Origin: Eudorina sp. 2006-703-Eu-15
Taxonomy: Eukaryota > Chlorophyta > Chlorophyceae > Chlamydomonadales > Volvocaceae
Length of the DNA stretch: 64,000 bases
Direction: 5' to 3'
Assembly (NCBI GenBank): GCA_003117195.1
Contig: BDSI01000026.1
Coordinates: forward strand, 552,397-616,396
Under the pieces are notes generated by a model. The model was not told where the DNA came from, did no database searches, and saw nothing but the letters and a program-made list of their open reading frames with translations. A program made the position numbers and the translations under genes. Shown one piece after another: positions 32,960-44,988 of this stretch (its first letter is position 1; each line of letters opens with the position of its first letter).

Positions 32960-35900
32960 CTACCGCCTGTTGGGCGGAGCGATGGGCCGCAGGAAGGCTT
33001 CGATGCGCCCCTGCGGAGCCACGGGACCGCCCCGGCCCGAGCTGCCGCCGCGCGCCGTGGTCTTACTGCCCGCCGCGGCCTGCAGGTCAAGCGCGGGGTA
33101 GGTGGGTGGGTTCCTCAGAATATTCATCATCCATTCATAGGGAGGCCCCGGCAGCTGACGTCAGTCCGGCCGAGAGATTGCCTAAATTGGCCACCATCGC
33201 ACCCTCCCAAGACGCAGGGCCATTGACTGGCGGTACTCCATCACATCGCACGACTGAACTCGGGTCACGCCCTGGCCGCATGCAAGCACCGAGGTGCATG
33301 GGGGCGTCCGTACCAAAGGTGACCCGTGGACCGCCGCGCGCCGGAATACGTGCGCTTTCAGATGAAATGCCAGACGGTGTACAGGTGGGCGAACGAAGAA
33401 GAAGAAGACGAACAAGAAGAACAAGAAGAAGCCGGAGACGCAACCGCACGTCGGAACACCGCGCAGTGCAGTGCAGGGCCAGTGCTGTGCAATGCAGAGC
33501 GTCTGCCGCGATGCTGCCGCGACGCTGCAGCCGCCGTCACTCCCCCCCGCTTCCCCGCGGACCTGCCGCACCGGGGGCTGCGGCCCCGTGCTCATGTGAG
33601 CTTGGATGTTCATTACTCGCAAATCCCAGCTGCCCCAAAAGCCCTTAAGTCACAGGGCGCCGCCGCCACCCGGGACCCGTCAACCCCCACGGCCGCATCC
33701 ACACCCACACCCAGGCCCGCGGCCTCACCTTCCGAGCGCCCGCATTATGTGCGAAACTGCTCGTGAGCGGGAAGCGCACGGAGCCGCCCCGGCCGTCCGG
33801 GCCATCGCCCAGGAGGCCACCGCCACCGCCACCGCCTCCAGGCCCGCTGCCTTGCGCCCATCGCGCCGCGTCAGTCTTGAATAGGCCACCGGGGAGGGGC
33901 CCCGTCGGGGACCAGGGGCGAGGGCACGTCACGGCAAGGGACGGTAGGGGTTCTTTCGTCGAACGCGTACCCAACTGCGTATTATCAGGACCAGAATTGC
34001 TCTAGTCCCCAGTGCAGTCCCTTGGGACACGACGCACGGCGCCACGCGCGGCCACCGAAGTGCTGGTGATGGCAGCGCCCGCCAGCTGCGTCCTCCATGA
34101 TGAGGTCAGGACGCATACGTGCTCGGGACGTACAGCACACGGGCCCAAGCCCCCCTCTCAATTCCAACATGCGCCCTTTATCGGGCCCTTGGCGCGTCAG
34201 TGGGTTTATTATTTCGGTTTGGAGGCAGCTGCCCCAGCCTCCAAGTCGCCCAGCTAAACCTAGCTTGATCCTCGTTTCTCCAAACAAGGGTTGCTGCAAC
34301 CTGCCACCGCTCGTTTACAACCCGTCCGCGGTCTTGCTTCATGCCCAATAACGTGCCGCGCATTGCATTTGCCCCGCGCCCCCTCCGCACTTGGGGGGAC
34401 GCTGCCAACGTGCCCAGCCTCACCTTGCCGGCGAAGGACATCCGAAAGGCGCCGCCGCCGGGGCCGCTGCTCGCCAAGCCGTCGCCGGGCTTTGCCGCCC
34501 CCGTCGCCCCGCCGGCGCCTTGCGGCGCCCTCCCGAGCGGCAACCCAGGCGCACCGCCCATGTACAGCCCCGAGAAGGACCCCGGCAGCCGCGGCACTGG
34601 CTCCCCTTCATCCACGAGCTCGCCACTGTCGTACATCTGTACGTCGCGACAACTCGCATCGCCGTCGGCGGCGGCAGTGACAACAGTCGCAGCACCGCAG
34701 TACCGCTGGCGTTTGCTCGGTGGAATCTCTGCCGACGCCTCCATGTCGTACGGGGTGCTGTCGCCCGCGGGGTCCTCGTCGTCCTGCCCGCCTACGCCGC
34801 CGCCGTCGCTGCCGCAGGCGCTGCCGCTACCGCGACACACGAGCGGCTCTTCCAGTGGACAACCGCGGGCGACAGCGGCGCCGCTTGCTATACCAACGTG
34901 CCCATCCTCCTCACTGTCCGCCCCATCCAGATCCTCCTCCTCAGCATCAGCATCCGCAGCGCCCCGGTCGATCCTTCGTCGCCCCTCGTCCGCCTCCTCC
35001 TCGGCCTCTAAGCAGCTCAGCGCCTCCAGGGCGAGGGCCTCCAGGTCCCCGTCGTCATCATCCTGTACGCCCGCGGCGGCAACGGCGGCAGTATCCTCAG
35101 CGGCCGCGGCCACCGGGGCAGCCACATCGCGGCGCCCCTGCGCGGCATGCTCCTGCCTGGAGCTGCTGCCCTGGCTGCTGCGGCCTCCAGCGGCGGGGAC
35201 TGCGCCGGGCCGCGTGTGCGGTTGCGGCCGCACGCGGCCCCCTCCTCCGGCGGCACCCACCGCAGCGCGCTGCGGATGTGGCTGCGGAGGCTGCTGGCGG
35301 GCGATCATCATCACCGGGTGCAGCGGGGCCCGAAGCGGAGCATCGGGGCGGGAGGACGGCGCTGCCGTCGACGGCCCCGCACCGGCCGCCACGTCCTCGG
35401 GGGGCCGCGGCGGCAGCTCGCTGAGCCGCCGCTGGGCCTCGTGCAGCTTGTACTGCGTGTCGAATTGCGGAGATTCAGGCGGGGCGGGTCCGTCGTGTTG
35501 GTCCTTGCGTGGCAGCGTGGATGCATACGAGACGACAAGAAAAAAACCCACTCGCGAGCCCCGTTGGTGTGATGTCGGGGACGCGACGCGAGGCCGACCC
35601 GGGCCACTGACAAACGGAATGCGGCGGTGGCAATGTGTGGGGTAAGGGCGCGAGCCGCCGGCCACCCATGATGGCTCGACCGGCCTTCAAAAGCCCACCT
35701 CCCACGACTTGTGGACAGGAACAAATAATGTGCCTACCGTCTGCACCGGGCATGCTGTGGATGCCCCAATGTCTCCAGTAGGGTTTTGACTAATACGTTT
35801 TGACACAACAACGCACCACCCTCAGCTCGGACCGTGAACGGACAGGGGTTCAAACGGGCAGGGCCTTAGACACTCCGGCCCCTCACCTCGAGCTCCATCA

Positions 35901-38900
35901 GCTCTCGCTTGACCTCGTCTCGCTCCTGGGCCACCGCCTGCAGGGACCCAAGTGCGGGATGAGGCTGAAGGGGTTTATAGCACACGAAGAAAATGCAGGA
36001 AATGTGGGAGCTCAGGGCTGTGTGCAGATCGACGGCCAGGTCCTGCCCCCAGTTGCGGCTGCTCACGTCCCCAAAGAACCCCTCGGTCGGTGGTGGTGTG
36101 TCCATCGGCAAAGACTGCTATATCCCTCCCCGCGCCCGACTTCCGCCCCTGGTCGCCCCGTCCCTACCTTGACCCGCTCCGCCCCCGCCAGTCGCTCCGC
36201 CGCCACCCGGGCGTCCGCGTCCGTCTTTCCCCGGGCCACCTCGGACCGCAACTCGGCCGCCACCTCGTTGGCCCGGCGCAGCTCCTCCACCTGCGGGGCA
36301 GCGCGCGGGCGATTGGCAAGGGGCGCGGCACCAGGTGGCCCCCTTCCGGAGGCGATCAGACCCGGCTGCTCGTAACAGGACAGGGAGAGCCCAGGATTGT
36401 GGGGAGCTGCACGGCCGGCTTGTGGGGGCCGGGTCGGTGTGCTTTTGGCAGTTCTTGACCGCGGGATCGCAGAAGCAGCGGCCCAAGTCGTGGAGGAGAC
36501 CTCCCAAGAGCCGTGAGACGACCGACCCCCGCCCCATGCTGTCATTGCCGTACCCCGATCCAAGGCCACCACGCCGTACCTTGAGAGAGTACACCGCCTG
36601 CCAGTCCTCCTGCAGTCGCCAGGGCAGGGGAAAAAGAGCACGGACGAATCACGAGCTTGCCGAGCAGCAATCCTTAACACGTGTGCGGAGTTCGTTTGTA
36701 CAGTACGGTACATTGGGGCTGCACCGACTGTCAAGATACCCCGCGCACGGCGGTGCCCCTGTGCCGAGCTGCGAGGGTGCGGGTCAGGAGGCGGCGACCA
36801 TGCCGATCAAGATTTGGGCACCTGCGTCCATCAGGACCGGCGTGGTCGCCTAGGGACGTGCGCGCCCATCTTGACCAGCCCGCTCACAGCTCGGCAGCGG
36901 GGCACCGCCCTCGACCTCGCGTGTGCGTCCCCCACACCGGATCCCATGTCCGATGCAGATGCAGCCACCACCTGACTCGACTCTCTGGCCCAGGTCCGCT
37001 GCACAGCGCGACACCCGCACGCGGTCTCCCACCTTACGCTCGCCCAGCAGCTCCGCCATCTCGCGGGGCTGCGGAGCCGCCGACCCGCCCGCCCGGGCCC
37101 GCTGCAGCGCCAGCTCCCGCTTCAGCCGCATCACTGCGTCGTCCCGCTCGTACACCGCAGCGCGGGCCTTATCCTGTAGGGCGACAAGACACAGGAGGTG
37201 ACAGCAGGGCGGACAGGAGGTGACAGCAGGGCGGACAGGAGGTGATGGCGGGGCGCAGAAACGGGTGGAGCGGGAGGTGCAGGCTGGACTCCCCATCATC
37301 TCTTACGGAGTGGCACCACGGAAGGGGCATGCTCCGTCCCTGGAGCATGCAGAGGTGGGCGAGAGCGCAGCGGCTTGCAAGCCACAGGCGCCAGCAGGAT
37401 GGCAGGATCATGAAGGGCGCAGCAGGGAGGGTCCGCCGTGACCGGCAGGTGATTTACAGCAGCGGCGGACCCACACCTAACCATCCCACGGTGAACGACG
37501 ACGCCTTACCCACCAGGTCCATCCGAGCGCCGTGCAGCGCCTGGCGCACACGCGTCAGCTCCTCCGACAGCTCCCGCTCCCGAGCCTCCAGCCGCGACTT
37601 GTCCTCTGCCAGCCTGCGCCGCAGCCACAGCACCGCGCGACCACCCACGTTGCCCAGGGCCGCCCGTAGGGGATGGAGGCCTCCGCCTGCGGTCTGTCCA
37701 GGTACAGCGGCCCTTTTGGATCGCACCGGCCCCTGTGGGCACAACTACGTTGCAGCATGCCCCGCTCCTCAGCCCACCGAATGCAGGCCGACGCGTCGCT
37801 GCCTGGCCTGTTCGTCGTGCCACCCGCGGCATGGGGGTCCCGACCCATGCCGCGCTGAGCGCCGTGCAGTTTTGGGTTTCGGCAAGTGACGCATAGTGAC
37901 CCCCGCCCGGGCCTCCGCGCGCCGTACCTGACCAACGCCAGCTGGTGATCTCGCTCCATCGCTGCCAGCCGCTGCTTGCGCCGCTCGGCCTTTTCCTGCG
38001 GGGCAGCCGACCGGGCATCCAATACACGTGGCAAGCAATATCCCCGCCGGACGAGTGTATGGCCAATATTTTCAGGATACTTGTCGTGAGGGCTAAACAA
38101 GCGGAAAACAAGCCCAGAAAGTGTCGCGAGGGTCGACACATTACTGGACTAGGTGCTGCACAGCCCACATAGTCACGCTAGCCCGCTTTGGAGCCCAGTT
38201 CGCATGCAGCTCCGAGCGGTGAGTTGCCGTGCTGCCGTGCCGCGAACGGTGCCCGTGCCGTGCCGCAATGGCGAGGGAACTCGTCACACCAGCCCCGGCC
38301 ATCTGGAATCTGGGTTCCTGGGGCGGCAGCGGATCCAGACACGTGTGCAACACACGGCACGTACCCAACGCCCCATCTTCCGCCCCCATCGTTCTAGCCG
38401 ACCCACATCAGCCTGCTCTCCTATCTCATCGCGTGCCCCCTGGCGGTGATAGCTAGATGCCCATGTGCCAGTGAATCGCAACGAACCACCGCAACCCCGT
38501 ACTGGCTCGTAACAGAGCCCAGGGTCCAGATCTCCCGGGCTACTTGCCTGTGCCTTGACAAGCTCCTCGAGCTGCTTCTCGAACTGCAGCTCCAGGTCCA
38601 TCGCCTTCCGACGCTCCTCCTGCAGGGCCTCCTTCAGCCGGGACTCGCGCTGCGCCGCCCGCTGCTCCACAGCCGCGAGCACAGCGCTGTCCACAGCAGA
38701 GCCGCCCGAGCCATCCGCGACCGCAGCTTGGGACAATGCGCCGCTGCGCGGACGTTGCAGCTGGAAGAGCTTCAATGGCGCTCCGGTCTTGCAAGGGCAC
38801 TGCAGCTTCTTGCCTCCGGCTTCGGTGCGGCCCCCGTCCAGCAGCCGTGCGGGACACTGACCAAGGAGTAAAAGACCACAGACAAATCGAGACACAGCTG

Positions 38901-39187
38901 AACCGTTCAGGACGTCGAGTTCACGTGACATATATGCGTCGCGTGTTATTGCACTTGTAGGATAGCCGTTCGCTTGCAAAAGTAACAGGGTCGCAGGAAA
39001 TGTGTAAGAGACAGCCCCAGCGACAACTTACCCGACAGATGGGACATTGCTTTTTGAACTTGAGCGCTTTAGTCAGGCATTGTTCGTGGAAGATGTGACC
39101 GCAGATGAGAGTTGCGAATTCGGGGTCGCCACTGTATTCTCCGAAGCAGACTGGGCAGTTGAACTCCAACAACTCCCCGCCATCCAT
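32960..39187 (-). CDS. TRAIP: TRAIP-like RING and coiled-coil E3 ubiquitin ligase with C-terminal PIP box
   Basis: Eleven exons in phase: 39032-39187, 38548-38856, 37928-37995, 37514-37613, 37033-37173, 36580-36609 (30-base exon), 36168-36290, 35887-35937, 34424-35452, 33729-33875 and 32960-33079, about 757 residues. Exon 1 is a RING finger: CPVC, then CGHIFHEQC, then CPIC, completed by a Cys at the next exon. Exons 2 to 8 are almost continuous heptad-like coiled coil (for example RLKEALQEERRKAMDLELQF, LEARERELSEELTRVRQAL). Exon 9 is a long acidic/low-complexity region with a KRQR basic patch. The protein ends PQGRIEAFLRPIAPPNRR, a PIP-box pattern (Q-x-x-I-x-x-F-L) at the position where animal TRAIP carries its own. 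By family this E3 acts at replication forks on replisomes and DNA-protein crosslinks. The exon 2 donor is GC (CAG/GCAAGT). Architecture is firm; orthology is inferred. Confidence 0.84.
33395..33440. repeat. GAA-rich purine tract in intron
   Basis: GAAGAAGAAGAAGACGAACA-type run on the plus strand, in the last intron of the TRAIP-like gene; it lies just inside a minus-strand pyrimidine stretch. Confidence 0.75.
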
Positions 39188-41053
39188 TACAACGACGGCA
39201 ACCGCCGCTCATATAGATGCGGACTGTGTGTGACCAAAAGCTGGCGTGCTAAGAGATTGGACTATGCTAGGCTTAAGGTAGGCCAAGCCATACATGCAAG
39301 CACATCTGTCCCGCGTAATCAATTCGTTAGTCCGACCAGTAAATAATTGGCGCTATAACACACGATAAACATGCAGGCGAAGAACTTCCTTGATGGCGTC
39401 TCCCGCCTTGCACGTTATCTCGCCAATTTGTGCAAAAATAATATGAATGAAATACGCTGTCCATGCATCGCCTTGCGAGGCCACAAGCCCGCCCCCAGCG
39501 TTCCAGGCTCGCAGCTGTCACAAGCTCGTACAACTCTAAAGTACGGTTGGACGTCAACCGCTCCTGAGTGCTGATATAAATTCATTTGTCTCTTTTCCAA
39601 TTCCACTACATGTAATTGTGACAAAGCAAGCGCTTACTATGGTGCTTAACTTCACGGGGTGCATGCAATGAATAAAACGGTTTCGTTTTCAGGCGCAGGT
39701 GACCAGCAAGAATGGGCACGACTGTAGGAGACAGGGATAGGGGTAGATGAGAATCGCAGTATTTCGAACGTAGCTGGATGCGAACGCACAGCACAAAGCA
39801 CGGGGACGCGCGCTCGCATCGTTGGTTTTCGCTGATCTCCGAATTCAAAATAAGGAAAATATTTCAATTCAGTTTCTTGAGGCCTACCTGACAGCATCTG
39901 GTTGTACCCTAGCACACCGTCGGATGGGAGGTTCAAGTGCTTCACTTGGGGACCGCTCAGTCCTCGGCGAAACGTGATACGTATGATGAGGGTCTCTGCA
40001 AGCACCGACGTCCCATAAATTCTGAAAGACCTTGCGCACCTACCACCGCTGGCCGTCTTCGCTTAGGAAGCGATCGTTGCAAGGGGGTACCAGCAATTAA
40101 GCTGCTCGCTCGCCGTACAGGCGCAGACGGACTGTTCATCCTACCCCAGGGGCATGCCGTGCACTAGGCAGGGAGCCACGCCAAAGAGCTCTTCGCTTAG
40201 CCCTGCTTAGCCAGGAAGCTGTCGTGTAACCGAAGAACAAACGCCCTCGCCAACACAGAGGCTTAATTTCGGGCTCGTACACATCAAAATCACCTGTCGG
40301 GAACGCCGCCGACAGCCCTGATATGCCAGAGCCTCATTATGGCTCATTACAAGGTCGGCCGTAACGATTGGCCGTACTCCAGAATAACGGGCCCCGACTC
40401 ATTCGTGGAAGAGGAGATAGCCAGCTTCCTGACCAGTGTATTTCCCGTGAAGCCGATCTTAAGTCCAGGTGCCGACTGCGAACCTGGCTACGGCGTTCAG
40501 CCCCCGGCGCCCTGGGACATCACCATGCATCGCGGCAACCATATGCCGCTGCGACCCAGATGAGGATGTTCGCCCCTGCGGGCAGCCAAGCGGCCACATG
40601 CCGTACGCACGCACACGACCCATTCCCCGACCACGCTGCGCGCGCGCTCGTCGCACGCCCTATCCGCTCTCCGGCAGGGCATCGCTCACGGCAGTTCCGG
40701 GATCCAACGAACAGCGGCGGGCCACTATTGCTCCGTGTTTAAAATGCCTTTAGCACGTGAAAGATTAGATAACGACATGAGGCCCGTCCGGAATCGTGTC
40801 CTTGCCGCCTCCCACATGCTTCCTTCCCCCTGCCTAGGCGCCGCCAGTTCGCCCGCAGGCGCCATCGGCGCCACCACGTACAGCGGCGCTCAGCCCGCCC
40901 AAGATATACCCCACCAAGCTTCTCTCTCAATCAAAACCAGCGCACCTTTCATCTGCGTCTGCGCCTCCATCGTTGCAGTTTCCACCCTCCCCTCCCCGCC
41001 CTTCCCGGAAGGATAAGCCGCGACAGCACCTGCAGCTGCCACAATCCTGTCCC
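39188..41053. other. Intergenic: TRAIP 5' region and CDF 3' UTR
   Basis: No supported gene. The left part is AT-richer and should hold the TRAIP-like promoter. The right 700 bases, from the candidate TGTAA at 40347-40351 to the stop codon at 41054, fit a long algal 3' UTR of the zinc transporter gene. Confidence 0.6.
40347..40351 (-). terminator. Candidate TGTAA poly(A) signal of zinc transporter gene
   Basis: TTACA on the plus strand, about 700 bases downstream of the CDF stop codon, a common 3' UTR length in volvocine algae. Motif and distance only. Confidence 0.4.
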
Positions 41054-44000
41054 TTAAACAAGCTGCTCCCCGGACGTGCCCGCGCCGTCAGTCCCCGACC
41101 CATCACCACTGCAGCCGCCTTCGCCGCCCGTCACTGCCGCTACAGTCGTCCTGGTGGTGGTTGACACCGCCACCGCCGCGCCCTGGAAGTTACAGATCTG
41201 GATGGTCGAGTGCTGGATGCCCAGGCTGTCCCGCACGTAGGTCTCCAGATCGCGCAGCACCGCCTCCGCGTCCGCGGACTCCGCGATGTGGACGTGGGCG
41301 GTGAGGATGGGCAACCCCATGGACAGGTTCCAGACGTGCAGGTCGTGGACGTCCAGGATGCCATCCATCTGTGCGGCGCGGAGAATGGCGACGGGCAGAG
41401 GAGGCGGGCGTTGGTGTTGGCGGCGAGGGCAGGATGGATACGATCAACACTGCCCAGACAAACAAATACCCTTGCTGGCGAGAGCGAGAGAGAGGGATAC
41501 AGCGAGCTCGTGCCAGAGCGCGAGGGAGAGTGGAGAGGATCGAGAAAAAGATACGGCAGCGCAGAATTGGAGGCGGGGGCCAGGGAGAGGGAAGTCTATT
41601 GCAAGAATGGAGGGCAAGGGTGCGGTGCGGCGAGGATGGGAACAGGGCCGGTTGCGCCGCGGCATCCAAACAGCCATGCAGAGGCCGCTTAGCAGGCGCC
41701 TGTCGGCAAGCCCCTGTCTGGGGTGTGGGAACTGGCTGGTGGGTCGGCCAGGGCCTGGTCTTCAGGGGAACGACATGACGTCCGAGGGGCAGCACAGCGC
41801 AGCGCCGGATCCGCCCACGCGCCCCTCCGCTCACCCTGCTCATGTTCTGGGTGACGGTGGCCAGGTTGACGTGCGGCGGGGTGCGCTCCATGAGCGTGTG
41901 GGTGATGTCCAGGATGATGGTGCGGGTCGTCAACAGCACCAGCACCGCGAACACAAAGGTGCAGATGGGGTCAGCGATCTGCGGCAGGGCCAGCGGCACA
42001 GGTCAGGGTAGCGGCAGGGGCATGGCCAGCGGCACAGGCATGGCCAGCGGCACAGGCAGGGGTAGCGGCAGGGGCAGGTGCAGCGGCAGCAGCGAGAAGG
42101 TTCGGGGCCCCGCACCAACTGCTTCAGCAGCCGCGAGCGACACCATCGGGCCCAAGACGCGTCAGGCTCTTCCTCAGATACCACGCGCGCCTCTCCGACA
42201 CCACAACCGCCGCTGGTGAGCCGTAAGTCCGATCCCCTTCTTGACAATTCACTCCCTTCACCTCCCGACAGCTTGAGCCCAGGGCTCCATGGTCGTGGGA
42301 CCACCCGCATGCCCAGGCGACATCACGGCCTCTCGAGTCCCGTCGCCTCCCCGGCCCTGACGGACGCACACTTCCCGCCCGCACCCCAGACCTCCGCTCT
42401 GTCCCCATCCCCAGCGCCGTATGTCAAACTCTCCCCACTTAGCTCTGGCAGCCCGCCTACCAATGTTCAACCCGCCCCACCTGCCACCTCAGGTCGTCCT
42501 GCTTCCACCAGATCAAAGCGCCGGCGGCCGCCACCCCAATGCTCTGTAGCAGGTCGCCCACCACGTGCAACACGGCGCTGCGCAGATTGATGTTGTTGCC
42601 GTGTCCATGTCCATGCCCGTGATCATGGCCATGCCCGTGACCATGGCCATGTCCGTGTCCATGTCCATGCCCGTGATCATGGCCGTGTCCGTGATCATGG
42701 CCGTGCTTGTGGCCGTGCCCGTGACTGTGGCCGCAGCCCGATCCCGGGACACCCTCCACGGCCTTGCCCGCTGCGCCGCCGGTCTCGTGCTTGTGGCCGT
42801 GTTTGTGGCCGTGCTTGTGGCCGTGGCCATGGCAATGCTTCCCCGTCTTCCCTTGCTGCTGCTCGTGGCGATGGTGGTGGTGGTGGTGAGCGTGGCCGTG
42901 ATCGCCATCGTCGCTGTCGCTGTCGCTGCCGCTGTGCGCGTGTGAGTGGGCGCCACTGCCGGGCGCCGCCGCCGGGGCCACGGGCCCCGCCTTGGCAGCG
43001 CCTTCCGCCCCCGAGCGGCATTCATGGCTATGCTTGTGACCACAGCTGCCGCCTCCTTTGCCTTGGCCGTGCTTGTGGCCGTGGTCATGGCTGTCGTCGC
43101 TGCCACTTCCGTCGCAGCTGCTGCGGTCAGTTACCCCGCCGGCATCCGCACCGTTTGTCGCTGGTGCGGCCCCGTTGACGGCTGCGGAGCCCTCGCCGGC
43201 CGCTACGGTGGCAGCGGCAGCGAAGGGCGAGCCTGACGTCCCGGGTGCCCCCGCTGCAGACCCCACACCCTTGCCCGCGGGGACGGACGCCGGCAGCGGC
43301 AGCGTGATGATGCAGCAGCTCTCCGCCTCGGGGCGGCCTGCACCGGGACGGGGCCACGGCAGGACACGAGGACGCCAGGGAGGGCGGCATGAACGTAGCT
43401 CCCCAGCTCTCAGGCTTGCTCATCGGCGCACGTACAGAGACTCTGCCGTCTGCCCCAACGTTCCACAGAATCAGAAGGCGCGGCCCAAGTTGCAAGGTTC
43501 CCGCCCCACCCCTCGCGGCCGCCGGTTCGAGGTGCTTCTCTGGAAATGGGTTTCCGTTCCTACTGCCATATTGCCCTGGCCCTAATGTCGTATCCTGTTG
43601 CCCCAATCAACCGGACAAGCCGGCCTCAGACGGGTCTCTTGACCCCGCCGTCAAACGCACCTGCTTCCTGGGCTGCCTGCACTGGCCCCTGGCCGCTGCA
43701 GCTGCTGCGACCGCTGCTGCCGCTGTGGCTGTGCCGGTGCTGTCCGCTGGCGCGGCCGTGGCTGTGTCCGTGTCCGTGCCCATGGCCGTGCCCATGGCCG
43801 TGCCCGTGCCCGTGGTCGTGGTCATGGCAGTGGCCGCCGCCGGGTCCATGCACGTGATGCTCCCCCAGTACAGCCGCTATGACGAGGTTGAAGGCGATGC
43901 CCGCGCAGGCGACCAGGAACATCACTGAGGGAGCGGGATGTGGGTTGCCGAGGCAAGGCAGGGTCGAGGAGAGTAGGAAGGAGACGCAGGAGGAGGGTGC

Positions 44001-44988
44001 GAAGAGGAGGCCCGGCGGGTGGCATCAGTGCATCACCCGGACACCCGCAAGGCCCCGCCACTCGCCGCGCCCCTGAGGAGGGGTAGAGACAACATGAATA
44101 ATCGTGGTCGGCTTTTTGAATATGCGAATCCAAAGAACCCAGAACGGATCGGTGTGTTTCTCATGCGCTCCTCGCTGAACGCGACGTGAGAAGCGGCAGA
44201 GTCGTTCCCTCTGCGTCCCTGTGTGGCCCGCTTCCGCACCCTTCGTGTGCTCCGTGCTCACATTTTCCGTTCACTGGCTCCGGGTAGAGGATGCGCATGA
44301 CCGCCTCGACGACCAGTGCGCCGGTCACCGCCCAGATGGTCAGGACCGAGGCCAGCGCGCCCAGGATCTCGATCCGGTGATACCCGAACGAGTACGACGC
44401 GTGGCTCTTGCGGGTGACCGCCCAGGACGCAAACAGAGACACGGCGAAGCCCGCCACGTCGGACAGCATGTGGCCGGCATCGGACAGGATTGCGATGCTG
44501 CGCGGGGCAAGGGGGACGCGGAGGAAAGGATGGCGCGTAGGCAATCGGTTCCGGAGCGGCAGTGGAAAGGGTCAGAAACGCACACATGCGTTGAGTTGAC
44601 ATTAAAGATATAGCGGCGAGGTAAGCGTTTTGTTGAGCAGAGTGCTGCTGTGACGAAGCCACAACGACAGTGACGAAGTACCTGTGCGCCAAGTAGCCTC
44701 CAACCACCTCCACGATCATAAAAAGAACACACAGAATGCAGGCGATAAGAAGCTTGCGTTGGACCTGTTCGGGGGGCGGCAGGGATGTCATCGAAAGCGG
44801 CCGACACCGAGACCCTAGCATGCGTTGCCACTTTGTACCTTCCGGTGCTCGGCATTATTTTTACTTGACCCATCAGATAGAAAGCAGTTTTCTGTGTTCA
44901 AGACGCAACTAGAAGCCTTCCGACCGAGCATGTCGGCCACTTGCTGCGATCCATGCTCTGCAGCCAAAAGTGGTACGCGTTCAGACAT
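41054..44988 (-). CDS. Zinc transporter, cation diffusion facilitator family (MTP1/ZnT-type), giant His loop
   Basis: Seven exons in phase: 44839-44988, 44682-44764, 44262-44497, 43661-43924, 42481-43337, 41835-41978 and 41054-41368, about 682 residues. Six membrane segments are visible: [19 protein letters not shown] (TM1), [19 protein letters not shown] (TM2, with the H-x3-D zinc site), [18 protein letters not shown] (TM3), [20 protein letters not shown] (TM4), [19 protein letters not shown] (TM5, second H-x3-D) and [14 protein letters not shown] (TM6). The cytosolic domain follows ([27 protein letters not shown]). Between TM4 and TM5 is a loop of about 300 residues made of GHGHDH-type repeats in two blocks; plant MTP1 loops are much shorter. 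It would exchange zinc for protons at the vacuole or a secretory compartment; location is inference. Start [13 protein letters not shown] carries an acidic dileucine-like signal (ERVPLL). Confidence 0.93.
42001..42085. repeat. GGCAGGGGCA/GGCACAGGCA minisatellite
   Basis: Short irregular repeats of GGCATGGCCAGCGGCACA in the CDF intron between exons 5 and 6. Confidence 0.8.
42590..42720. repeat. Coding repeat of the His-rich loop
   Basis: CCATGTCCATGCCCGTGATC-type hexamer/dodecamer array; on the minus strand it encodes (GHGHDHGH)n. A second array in exon 4 spans about 43745-43850. The nucleotide repeats are homogeneous, which suggests recent expansion. Confidence 0.85.

Noticed and set aside
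33395..33440. Glu/Lys-rich peptide from the GAA tract
   Set aside because: Lies in the last TRAIP intron and on the other strand; simple repeat, not an exon.
34341..35645. 434-codon plus-strand open frame
   Set aside because: Exact shadow of the TRAIP-like exon 34424-35452; the minus strand has matching splice sites and continuity with the RING exon.
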